A stretch of DNA of 64,000 bases from Opitutaceae bacterium (GTDB lineage: Bacteria > Verrucomicrobiota > Verrucomicrobiia > Opitutales > Opitutaceae), in the NCBI GenBank assembly GCA_027490995.1, contig JAIXWY010000011.1, positions 1,488,001-1,552,000 of the forward strand, written 5' to 3'. Of the stretch, positions 18,218-26,150 are shown one piece after another; within the stretch, counting starts at the first letter, position 1, and each line of letters starts with the position of its first letter. The notes under the pieces were generated by a model, which was given only the letters and a program-made list of their open reading frames with translations, searched no databases and was not told where the DNA came from. Made by a program: the position numbers and the translations under genes.

Positions 18218-19699
18218 CTAGTCCTTGAACTCGTCCATCGGCACCTTCGCGGAGGACGTCTCGACTTCGTCCAACGCGACGTTTTCCGCCCCGAGTCCAC
18301 CCTTTTGGAATTCACGGTAACGACGCTCCAATTCGCGCAGTTCCTCTTCGCGCTGCTCGAGTTCGACCTCGCGTTCGATCTGAGCCTGCGTGTTCTCCAT
18401 GAGCTTGGCCTCGCTCTGCGAGAGGAATGCCTCGCGCTCGCTGAGGCTGGCGCGGGTCTCGCGCAGCAATTGCTCGAGCCGCTCGCGCTCCGCCTGCAAT
18501 TCCGCCATGGCCGCAAGGTCCTTGACCGAAAGTCCTGCGGCCGCCGGATCCGGATTGACCGCCGCCGCGGCCGCCACCCCGGCGGCCGCTCCGGTCGCGC
18601 CCGAAGGCCGATAGACAATGCGGCCGTTGGCGCTGCGCTTCGCGGAGGCTGCCGTCGCCGCAGTACTCGCGGCGGCCGACTGCTTCGGGGCGGGAGTTGC
18701 CGCGAGAAGCGGGGCCAGTTCCACCGCCATCGCCTCGGGTGAAACCTGGATCTCCACGCGGTCCGGCTTCCACTCGTGTAGCCTTCCTGTCTCCAGCATG
18801 ATCTCCGTCTCGGAGACGATCTGCTCAAAGCGATCCGGTTGAATCTTCTCGGCCGCCGCCGCGCGAAAACCCTGCCATATTTTTTCGCGATAGCTACTGA
18901 CCCCGTAGTTGCCGGAGAAGTTTGCCAGACGGCACTCGGCCTTGATCGCGGAAAAGATGCGCGGGAGCAACTCCTCGGCCTCCGTGGAAAGTCCGCGCAC
19001 GATCTTGAGCGCCTCGAACGGAGGCAAGTCGAGGATGCCGAACGCCAGCCGACGCCAGTTGCGCTCGGGTTGACGCTGCAACGTCGGCGGCTTTCCCCGC
19101 CGCAGGCTTTGCGCGTCCGCGATCCGGTTCAGAAAGGCAATTTCATCCTGCATGACCGCCGCCGCTTGCATCGCCTCCTCCACGACGCGACGACCCTCGG
19201 GGTGCGAACCGCACGACTCGCCCTGCGGAAACGCCTCCAGTTGCGGCGGCAACCGGTTAAGCGACCCCAAATAGCGCTCCACGGCCGAACTGTAGCGAGC
19301 AAGCAGGGCGTCCCAGTCGTCGACAAACCGCGCCGCCGACAGGCCAGTCACGTACTCCGGGTCCATCTCGCGAAGGTAGTTTTCCACGCTTCGCCCCACA
19401 CACGCGATCAACTGCGGCGCCGTCTCGCTCAATTTCTCCAGCGCAGATTGCAAGAGGGTCACGCCCTCCTCCGCCTCTGCAATCCGCGATTGGTGCACCC
19501 GCCTCGCCTCCTGACGGACAAAACCCAAACGCGGCCGCTCGGCCTGAATCCCCGCCAACTCCTCCCGGGCGACCGCCATCGCCGCTTCCAGCCGCCGCCG
19601 ACTCACCTCAAAGACGGCCTCACGCACGAGAAGATCCTGCAACAAAGGCGGCAGGAACATGTTAGGCAACAGCTTGGAGTCGACGAGCATCGAAGTCAC
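18218..19699 (-). CDS. coiled-coil protein of unknown function
   Basis: This 493-residue protein matches no family I can name. There is no signal peptide or membrane helix, so it is probably cytoplasmic. The N-terminal two thirds (about 1-330) are helical with many charged residues; a distinctive stretch is ANFSGNYGVSSYREKIWQGF near 270. Residues 335-395 are a low-complexity Ala-rich linker. From about 395 a strongly charged Glu/Arg/Leu coiled coil (ELEQREEELRELERRYREF) runs to the acidic end MDEFKD. The ATG three codons downstream is an equally good start. It is transcribed towards the nuclease gene, with a terminator hairpin between them. A structural or cytoskeletal scaffold role is possible but unsupported. 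Confidence 0.7.
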   Translation of the reverse strand: MTSMLVDSKLLPNMFLPPLLQDLLVREAVFEVSRRRLEAAMAVAREELAGIQAERPRLGFVRQEARRVHQSRIAEAEEGVTLLQSALEKLSETAPQLIACVGRSVENYLREMDPEYVTGLSAARFVDDWDALLARYSSAVERYLGSLNRLPPQLEAFPQGESCGSHPEGRRVVEEAMQAAAVMQDEIAFLNRIADAQSLRRGKPPTLQRQPERNWRRLAFGILDLPPFEALKIVRGLSTEAEELLPRIFSAIKAECRLANFSGNYGVSSYREKIWQGFRAAAAEKIQPDRFEQIVSETEIMLETGRLHEWKPDRVEIQVSPEAMAVELAPLLAATPAPKQSAAASTAATAASAKRSANGRIVYRPSGATGAAAGVAAAAAVNPDPAAAGLSVKDLAAMAELQAERERLEQLLRETRASLSEREAFLSQSEAKLMENTQAQIEREVELEQREEELRELERRYREFQKGGLGAENVALDEVETSSAKVPMDEFKD

Positions 19700-19935
19700 A
19701 GCACTCGGACAGCCCTCTGAGCCATCGCTACCGCCACGCGTCCCGCGTCAAAAGGAGCACAAGCGCACAAGGAGAAAGAAGGAGACGGATCGGCGCAGCG
19801 CATGGCGGAGGCGACAGCTGACCACTTATCGACCGAAACGGGGGGAAATTTCGTGAAGATTCCGTTCAAAGCTCGGACGCGAAGCGGCTTCCCGCTCAGC
19901 GCAGCCCAAGGGATGCGACGCGAGCCTGCGCTCGG

Positions 19936-20658
19936 TCAGGGCTTGGCCGGAGGCTCCGCGGCAGCCGGCGGAGCGCTCGGCGTGGGCTCGCTACCCGGCG
20001 GGCGGGCAGCGGTCCCCGACGAGGGCTTGGGCGACGTCGTGGGCAAACCCAGAGCGCGGGTCGCCGTATCCCGAACGGACTGTACGGCAGGGGAATTCTT
20101 CAACATGTCGAACGGCACCTCGCTCTGCGTATCCTTGCCGATGTGCTCGCTCGCCACAGTCGCCAGAAGCGGCATCGCGCTCTCCAACCGCGCATTCACA
20201 CCCGGAACGCCTACGCGAACATCCCAGACTTCCTCGGACTCCGTCTGCAGGACGGTGCGCGCGAGGTTCCGCCGCGCCACCAGCCGGAGGTGAACTTCGT
20301 TGCCATACTGCACCTCGCGGGGCAGGGCGTTGCGCCCGTAGGTCACTTCGATAAAGAGATCCGGCACGGCATCGGGCGGCACTTCAAACAATCCGCGCCC
20401 CGCCAGCGCCGCGTTCACGCACGCGACAATCGCCGGGAGACTGGCCTGCTGCCCGGCCACCATCGTCCGCTTTGCCGTCAAGTGATACGAGGACCCCGAC
20501 TCGCGCAGCACCTCCGCCGGCGCACTGATGGCATCCACGTAGACGCGCTGCTTCGTCGCCAATACGCCCGATTCGCACCCCGACAGGAATGGGAGGAGCA
20601 CGCCGAGAGCCCACAGCAAGGCACGGCGCGGCCTAGGGAAAAGGTCCAATGGCCTCAT
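19936..20658 (-). CDS. lipoprotein, paralogue of the divergent neighbour
   Basis: This 240-residue protein has a lipoprotein signal with a lipobox-like LSGC (Cys28). The core is a mixed alpha/beta domain containing ALAGRGLFEVPPDAVPDLFIEV and, later, VASEHIGKDTQ. The same signposts, (A)L(A/S)GRGL(F/Y)E and (I/V)GKDT, occur in the divergent gene at 20796, so the two arose by duplication. The C-terminal about 45 residues are Pro/Ala/Ser-rich and look disordered. It is presumably anchored in the outer membrane or the periplasmic face of the inner membrane; the function is unknown. The stop is followed by a small 5-bp hairpin (19921-19934). Confidence 0.75.
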   Translation of the reverse strand: MRPLDLFPRPRRALLWALGVLLPFLSGCESGVLATKQRVYVDAISAPAEVLRESGSSYHLTAKRTMVAGQQASLPAIVACVNAALAGRGLFEVPPDAVPDLFIEVTYGRNALPREVQYGNEVHLRLVARRNLARTVLQTESEEVWDVRVGVPGVNARLESAMPLLATVASEHIGKDTQSEVPFDMLKNSPAVQSVRDTATRALGLPTTSPKPSSGTAARPPGSEPTPSAPPAAAEPPAKP

Positions 20659-20795
20659 GGAGGTAACGGGAAAGCTTCCTCACTATGACCACCCGCCGAC
20701 AGAACTCAATAAGGGACGTGCTCCCGTCAGCAGGGAGTTGCCTTTTCCCGCAGGTTGATCGACCCTCTCGTCGGTTCCGGTTCCCTTTCAACCCC

Positions 20796-21620
20796 GTGAA
20801 AGCGCTCGCTCCCCTGCTTTCGTTCGTCCTCGGTGGCGTCTCGGCCTTCTGGCTCGCCGGATGTGCCGGCAGCTACCAGGTGAAGGTGGACGCCCTCTCC
20901 AAGCCCGAGGCCGAGAAGGCGGTGGCGTACCGCCTCCAAACCAGCGGCGCCGGCATTGACCCGAAGAGCCTGCGCAATCAGGAGGCCGAGCGGTTTGTCC
21001 GCACCGCGTTGTCCGGTCGCGGCCTCTACGAAGCCCCCAAGCCCGAACTCGCCGAGGTCGTCGTCAACCTCGACTACGGCGTGAGCGAGCCAAAGCTCGT
21101 CCGCGAGATGCGCACGGAGCCAATCTACCGCACGCTGCCCGGCCGCGTCTTCACCGCCGTCGTCCAGGTCGGCGTCGACAAAAATGGCAACCCGATCTTC
21201 GCCACCCAGACTTACCAGGAACCACCCAGCACTGAGTACATCGGCGATCGCGAATACATGGTCACCGTCGTGAAGTACGAGAAGTACTTGCGACTCTCCG
21301 CGCGCGAAAACAAGCCGGCCGGCGACAACGCGCCGCCGGCCGAGCTCTGGACCGTGGACGTGAGTTCCGAGGGCGAGAGCCGCGATCTGCGCAAGCACCT
21401 CCCCGTACTCGCCGCCGCCACCATCGACTTCGTCGGCAAGGACACACGCGGTCAAAAGAGCATCCGGCTGAAGGAGGAGAAAGAGGGCGCCGTCGCCTTC
21501 GTGAAGAAGGGCATGGATCCCGCTCCCACCACCACGCCCGAGGGCACCGCGGATCCAGCGACCACATCCGCCCCCGAGGGCACCGCGCCGGTCTCGCCGG
21601 CTCCGAGCCCGAAGGGCTGA
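20796..21620 (+). CDS. lipoprotein, paralogue of the divergent neighbour (GTG start)
   Basis: A GTG start at 20796 gives a 274-residue protein with a compact lipoprotein signal and lipobox LAGC (Cys23). The frame is also open from an ATG at 20685, but that start would give an odd 60-residue signal region and leave only 26 bases to the divergent paralogue; the GTG leaves 137 bases for two promoters. The core shares ALSGRGLYE and VGKDT with its neighbour and adds VFTAVVQVGVDKNGNPIFATQTYQEP. The tail from about residue 235 is Thr/Pro/Ala-rich. The function is unknown; a cell-envelope role is inferred from lipidation. Confidence 0.7.
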   Translation: MKALAPLLSFVLGGVSAFWLAGCAGSYQVKVDALSKPEAEKAVAYRLQTSGAGIDPKSLRNQEAERFVRTALSGRGLYEAPKPELAEVVVNLDYGVSEPKLVREMRTEPIYRTLPGRVFTAVVQVGVDKNGNPIFATQTYQEPPSTEYIGDREYMVTVVKYEKYLRLSARENKPAGDNAPPAELWTVDVSSEGESRDLRKHLPVLAAATIDFVGKDTRGQKSIRLKEEKEGAVAFVKKGMDPAPTTTPEGTADPATTSAPEGTAPVSPAPSPKG

Positions 21621-21717
21621 TCTAGGTCTTCGGCCTCCGGAGTCTCGGTCGGCGCTCGCGCACCGGACACTGCCCCCACGAGACACGCGCCACTCACCCG
21701 ATTCTCGTCACTTTACC

Positions 21718-22290
21718 TTGAATACCACTGATTCCCTCCCCTCCGCGAACCGCGTCGTCGTGGTCGGCGCCGAAGCCGGCCCAAATGTCGATCCATGGAG
21801 CCAGATCGTCCGCCTGGAGCACGGCGGCGACGGTTCGTTCGCCGCGATCATCCGCGAGCAGGTCGGCCGCACCCCGGTCGCCGGGCTAGCCAAGCTGGAG
21901 ACGCAATTGCTCCGTGCTCTCGCCGATCCGGCCGTCACCGAGGCGGGGCGCGGTTTCCTCTGCAGCCAGCTGGCGCTCGTCGGCTCCGCCGCCGCCGTGC
22001 CCGCACTCGGGCGATTGCTCGCGGTGGAGTCGTCCGCCGACGACGCCCGCGTGGCGCTCGAGCGGATTCCAGGCCCGGAAGCCGACGCCGCGCTGATTGC
22101 CGGTCTATCGTCCCTCTCAGGTCGGAGGCGGATCGGCTTGGTCGGCTCCATCGGCGCTCGCCGAAGCCCCAGCGCCCGCGAAACCCTCTCGCGTCTCGCC
22201 GCCGACGTCGGCGAGCACGCTGAAATCCGCGCCATCGCCACGCGCGCCCTCGCCCTGCTCCGTCCCGCCTCCACCGGTCCCGCCGCATGA
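21718..22290 (+). CDS. HEAT-like repeat protein, translationally coupled to the next gene
   Basis: This 190-residue protein starts at a TTG. The middle (about 60-180) consists of short Ala/Leu-rich helical pairs such as LALVGSAAAVPALGRLLAVES and GLVGSIGARRSPSARETLSRLA, a pattern seen in HEAT or PBS-lyase-type repeats. There is no signal peptide, so it should stay in the cytoplasm. Its stop overlaps the start of the Gfo/Idh/MocA gene in ATGA, which points to translational coupling. Verrucomicrobial and planctomycetal genomes often pair HEAT proteins with exported oxidoreductases. The function is unknown, and the TTG start is the least certain part of the call. Confidence 0.65.
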   Translation: MNTTDSLPSANRVVVVGAEAGPNVDPWSQIVRLEHGGDGSFAAIIREQVGRTPVAGLAKLETQLLRALADPAVTEAGRGFLCSQLALVGSAAAVPALGRLLAVESSADDARVALERIPGPEADAALIAGLSSLSGRRRIGLVGSIGARRSPSARETLSRLAADVGEHAEIRAIATRALALLRPASTGPAA

Positions 22291-23594
22291 ACCCTCGCTC
22301 TTCCCTGCCCCGTTCCACCATGGGCCGTCGTCGATTTCTGCAGCTCGGCTCCCTCGCCGCGGCGGCGCCGCTCATCCTGCCCGCCCGCCTGCGCGGAGCG
22401 GCCGCCCCGTCGAATCTCATCCACGTCGCAATCATCGGCACGGGCAACATTGCTGAGGGACATCTCAAGACGTTGCTGGGCTACCCAGAGCGCGTTCGGA
22501 TCGTCGCCGTCTGCGACGTTGACCGCGAGCGTCGCGACCGCGCCGCCGCCCTTGTCGATGCCGCTTACGGTTCCCAGGGCTGCGCGTCGGTTAACGACTT
22601 CCGGGAGGTCACTCGCCGCGCCGATGTCGACGCCGTGTGGATCTGCACGCCCGACCACTGGCACGCCTTGATCGGCCTCGACGCAGTCCGCCACGGTAAG
22701 GATGCCTACGTGGAGAAGCCTCTCACCTTCACCATCGAGGAGGGGCGCGCCCTCGTCGCCGCCACCCGCGAGCACGGGCGCGTCGTCCAGCACGGCACCC
22801 AACATCGCTCGATGAAGCGCTTCTTCGACGCCGCCGGCTACGTGCGCAGCGGAGGGCTCGGTAAGCTCGAGCGGATCGAGGTCTCCATCCCACCCAACAA
22901 TCGCTTCATCGGGTCCTCGTGGACTCCCGAGCCCGTCCCCGCGACCCTCGACTGGGACCTCTGGCTCGGGCCCACTCCGTGGCGCCCGTACCACTCCGCG
23001 GGGTGCCACTATAACTTCCGCTTCATCTCCGACTGCGCCAACGGCCAGGTGGCCAACTGGGGCGCCCACTATCTCGACATCGGCCAGTGGGCGCTTGACG
23101 CCGACGGCGGCGGTCCGATCGCCGTCGAGGGCCACGGCCACTTTCCGACCAGCGGGCTCTTCACGTGCGCCACGCACGTGGACTTCACCTGCCACTACGC
23201 CAACGGTATTCCCATGAGCTGCCGCACGCGGCAGGAGGGCGGCGGCACGGTCCGCTTCATCGGCGAGCGGGGCTGGATCGACATCGCCCGCAACGCGATG
23301 TCCGCTTCATCCCCCGACCTGCTCCGCGAGATGCAGCGGCCAGGCAAGAGCGTCACGCTCGCCCGCAGCGACAACCACCACGAGAATTTCCTCGATTGCA
23401 TCCGCTCCCGCGCCAAGCCCATCGCCGATGTCGAGATCGGCCACCGGACGACCACCGTCTGTAATCTCGGCCAGATCGCCATGACGCTCGGGCGGAAGTT
23501 GCGCTGGGACCCGGTGACCGAGTCGTTTCCCGACGATCCGGTCGCCAATCGTCTCCGCGGACGCGCCGCGCGCAGCCCGTGGTCGCTCGTCTAG
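22287..23594 (+). CDS. Tat-exported Gfo/Idh/MocA oxidoreductase
   Basis: This 435-residue oxidoreductase has a twin-arginine signal containing GRRRFLQLGSLAAAAPLILPAR (residues 13-34), so it is folded with its cofactor before export. The Rossmann fold begins at IHVAIIGTGNIAEGH, followed by the dinucleotide loop VWICTPDHWHALI and the catalytic-lysine motif YVEKPLTFTIEEG. CHYNFRFISDCANGQVANWGAHYLDIGQW supplies the Asp-His pair, with the characteristic large insertion of the exported PVC subfamily. Such enzymes are proposed to oxidise sugar units of polysaccharides in the periplasm. It overlaps the upstream HEAT-like gene by four bases. The substrate is unknown. Confidence 0.92.
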   Translation: MNPRSSLPRSTMGRRRFLQLGSLAAAAPLILPARLRGAAAPSNLIHVAIIGTGNIAEGHLKTLLGYPERVRIVAVCDVDRERRDRAAALVDAAYGSQGCASVNDFREVTRRADVDAVWICTPDHWHALIGLDAVRHGKDAYVEKPLTFTIEEGRALVAATREHGRVVQHGTQHRSMKRFFDAAGYVRSGGLGKLERIEVSIPPNNRFIGSSWTPEPVPATLDWDLWLGPTPWRPYHSAGCHYNFRFISDCANGQVANWGAHYLDIGQWALDADGGGPIAVEGHGHFPTSGLFTCATHVDFTCHYANGIPMSCRTRQEGGGTVRFIGERGWIDIARNAMSASSPDLLREMQRPGKSVTLARSDNHHENFLDCIRSRAKPIADVEIGHRTTTVCNLGQIAMTLGRKLRWDPVTESFPDDPVANRLRGRAARSPWSLV

Positions 23595-23600
23595 GCCCGC

Positions 23601-23876
23601 ATGCGGACGCGTTCTCCCGCGGAATGTCCGGTCTGCGGCACCGCTGTGCCTCCGCACGCCCGTGCCTGCCCAGAGTGCGGCGCCGATGAGCGCAGTGGCT
23701 GGAACGAAGAATCCGCGTACCTCGATGGGGTAGATCTGCCCGACGATGACTCCGATCGCCACGTCGCGGTCCGGAAGCGCTCCGCCAGTCCGTCCGGGCT
23801 GCGTTGGCGTTGGTGGATCACCGCCGTGCTCGCGCTGGGTGCGCTGCTCGCCACGCTCTTTCTCGGCTATCCCTGA
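23601..23876 (+). CDS. small zinc-ribbon membrane protein
   Basis: This 91-residue protein begins with a zinc ribbon: CPVCGTAVPPHARACPECG gives two CxxC pairs (residues about 9-12 and 24-27). A hydrophilic linker rich in Asp/Glu and then Arg follows, and one membrane helix near the C terminus (WRWWITAVLALGALLATLFL). The ribbon should face the cytoplasm. It starts 6 bases after the upstream stop and probably shares its transcript. Proteins of this type are frequent in Verrucomicrobiota, and their role is unknown. Confidence 0.7.
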   Translation: MRTRSPAECPVCGTAVPPHARACPECGADERSGWNEESAYLDGVDLPDDDSDRHVAVRKRSASPSGLRWRWWITAVLALGALLATLFLGYP

Positions 23877-23888
23877 CGCCCCGCACGC

Positions 23889-25199
23889 TCAGCGAGCGAG
23901 CGCGCGGTCCGCGAAGTCAAGGAAGCGGTCCCAGTCGTACGCCGTGATGTCGTGCTTCCCGGTCCGGACGTGGTAACCCATCGCCGCCGTCGCGATGGGT
24001 TGGTCAACCGCAGGCATCGGCGCGGCACCGAGGCTCGGCTGCCCTAGCAGGTCGTAAACCGGTCCCGCCGCCGCAAGGGCTAGGTATTCCCCTTTTGGAT
24101 CCGCCCAGAGGTCCTCGGCGGCGCTCGCGACGTAGAGGGGCCGAGGCGCCACCAGCGCGAGAATCTGGTGCTGGTCGAAGGGAAGGTCCGCCTCGCGATC
24201 GTCGTAGCGCCGAAAGCTCCGGGAAAACCAATGCGGAAAGCGATGGTTGATCAGGCCCACCGTCTCCCCAAAAAAGCGCTTGCTCAACGCCGCGCCGCCA
24301 CAGCCGCTGTTGTTCGAGATGAGTCCGGCAAAACGCTCATCGGTCGCGGCCGCCCACACCGCCGCCTTGCCGAGCCGGGAATGGCCGTGCACGAGCACGC
24401 GGCGCGCATCCACGCGGGGCTCCGTCTCGAGATAGTCCAGCGCGCGGGAGAGACCCCACGCCCACACCGCCACCGCACCCCAGGCCTCCGGCGCGCGTCC
24501 TTCCGTCGATCCGCCAGCGGCGAGGGCCGCGACGTTTTGCTCCATGCCTTCCACCCGGTCGGGACAGAGATCATAGTACCACGCCGTCGCCGTGGAGTAG
24601 CCGCGGTCGATGACCCGCGCAATCTGCCAGCGCTCACTCTGAGACCCCCGGGCCTTCGGCTGCGGAGTTTTGCCGCGCGGCCGCGACCGCGCAGTTTCCG
24701 GATAAACCGCGTCCTCGGCCACCGCGACCGCCGGGTCGTCGGTCGTGGTGTGGTTGCCGTCAAAGTTGAGGCCAACGAACGCGGGACGCGGACCAGCGAC
24801 GTGATTCGGAAGATAGACCAAGAGGTGCATGCGGGGCGCATCCGCCGCCCGGCCGAACCGCAGCGTCACTTCGCGACGCGTCGCACGCCCACCGAGAGCC
24901 TGCGGATCCTCCGCGGTCACCACGAGGTGCATGTCCTCCGGCCGATCCAGCGGGGCCCGACCGTACATTTCGCGGGTCGCCAACTCGAGCAACTCTGCCC
25001 GGCGCACCCTCCAGCCCGCCGCATCCGTCACGCGGCCGCCGGCGGAGTCCTCCAAGGGATCAGGCAGCCCGTAAGCCGGCACCTTTGCCTCATCCAGATT
25101 CGCGGGCGTCGGAGCGGCAACCGCGAAGTCCGGCACGAGCCATCCCAGCGCCAACGCAGTCAACCACGTCTTCGGGACCGTCAAACACGCAGGCTTCAT
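23889..25199 (-). CDS. CE15-like glucuronoyl esterase / acetyl-xylan-esterase-like hydrolase
   Basis: This 436-residue alpha/beta-hydrolase starts with a signal peptide (MKPACLTVPKTW, cleavage near AVA-AP), which puts it outside the cytoplasm. The nucleophile elbow is GHSRLGKAA with Ser274, followed by VISNNSGCGGAA-like sequence, here LISNNSGCGGAALSKR. The C-terminal YHVRTGKHDITAYDWDRFLDF carries the catalytic-His region. This pattern matches CE15 glucuronoyl esterases, which cut ester bonds between glucuronoxylan and lignin; acetyl-xylan-esterase-like relatives cannot be excluded. The start was chosen at the signal peptide; a further ATG 84 bases upstream gives an unlikely extension. It is convergent with the zinc-ribbon gene. 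Confidence 0.85.
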   Translation of the reverse strand: MKPACLTVPKTWLTALALGWLVPDFAVAAPTPANLDEAKVPAYGLPDPLEDSAGGRVTDAAGWRVRRAELLELATREMYGRAPLDRPEDMHLVVTAEDPQALGGRATRREVTLRFGRAADAPRMHLLVYLPNHVAGPRPAFVGLNFDGNHTTTDDPAVAVAEDAVYPETARSRPRGKTPQPKARGSQSERWQIARVIDRGYSTATAWYYDLCPDRVEGMEQNVAALAAGGSTEGRAPEAWGAVAVWAWGLSRALDYLETEPRVDARRVLVHGHSRLGKAAVWAAATDERFAGLISNNSGCGGAALSKRFFGETVGLINHRFPHWFSRSFRRYDDREADLPFDQHQILALVAPRPLYVASAAEDLWADPKGEYLALAAAGPVYDLLGQPSLGAAPMPAVDQPIATAAMGYHVRTGKHDITAYDWDRFLDFADRALAR

Positions 25200-25339
25200 G
25201 CAAGGAGGCTTCTGCGACGGGCCGGTAAGGGCAAGCGCTGCGTCACGCCGCGCCACCGCAGCGGCGGCGACGCCACTCGGCAACGCTTCTCGTCACCAGC
25301 TTGCTCACCCGCTCCCCTGCAGGGGCGTCAGGCCGCTAC

Positions 25340-26071
25340 TCAGCGGATGCGCACCACGCGCGTCGCACAGAAATGGTCGTGCAATCCGCGCTTCTGGGGG
25401 TCAAAGGCGACCATCAGGTAGCCAATGCCCATGAGGAGGCCGCTCAGCGAAACCGCAAAGTGCCGCCCGATGATGCGCGCCACCGTGAGCGACCCGCCGT
25501 CCGCCGTCCGAACCCGCAGTCCCATCACCAGCTTTCCCGGTGTGGCTGACCAGCCTTTGAGGAAAATCAGATCGTAAACGAGTCCAGTGACAATGCTCGC
25601 CAGGAACACGATGCCAAACACGGCCAAGAGGGTCGTCAGCTGCTCACCACTCGGCGCGGTTCCAGGCTCGATCGACAGCGCACCCAACGCGTCCGGGATC
25701 AGCATCGCCACCAGCACTCCGCCCACCACCTGCCCGGCGACCCAGAGCAGCACGCCGTCAATGAGCCGTGCGACCACGCGGAGCCAAAAGCCCGCATAGC
25801 GGGGAGCCGCGCCGGCGTCCGTGATCGCACGTCCAAAGGTCGCCGTGGTCCCGGCCAGCGCCGGACCCGCCCCGCCACCGGTTGCGTCGGTCCGCGAAGG
25901 CATCGGCGGCGGCAGCTCCGGAGCCACTTCCGATAGCCGCCGCCAGTCGGCCATCCCAGCCGTCCAGACGAGCGACTCCGGCGCGATCACGCCACGGCGC
26001 ACCAAGTCACCGAACTCCTCGTCACTCACGGGTCCGCGTTGCTGCCCGTCGGTCGCATAGTACCATGCCAT
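25340..26071 (-). CDS. GYF-2 / RDD-family membrane protein
   Basis: This 243-residue protein begins with a GYF-2 module: the first 50 residues contain WYYATDGQQRGPVSDEEF and WTAGMADWRRLSEV. A Pro/Ala-rich linker (about 53-88) leads into an RDD domain, which opens YAGFWLRVVARLIDGVLLW with the family's Arg and two Asp positions and continues through three or four predicted helices to GIGYLMVAFDPQKRGLHDHFCATRVV. RDD proteins are small inner-membrane proteins of mostly unknown transport role; some act in Na+/H+ exchange. GYF-2 is a common fusion partner. The start lies on the minus strand opposite the region between this gene and the divergent binding-protein gene. Confidence 0.85.
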   Translation of the reverse strand: MAWYYATDGQQRGPVSDEEFGDLVRRGVIAPESLVWTAGMADWRRLSEVAPELPPPMPSRTDATGGGAGPALAGTTATFGRAITDAGAAPRYAGFWLRVVARLIDGVLLWVAGQVVGGVLVAMLIPDALGALSIEPGTAPSGEQLTTLLAVFGIVFLASIVTGLVYDLIFLKGWSATPGKLVMGLRVRTADGGSLTVARIIGRHFAVSLSGLLMGIGYLMVAFDPQKRGLHDHFCATRVVRIR

Positions 26072-26150
26072 GGGCACCACTTGGGACCAAGGCTCACCGC
26101 GCCGCAAATCCGAAGTGGCGCCCGCTGCGAACGCGACTAACGTTTCGCCC

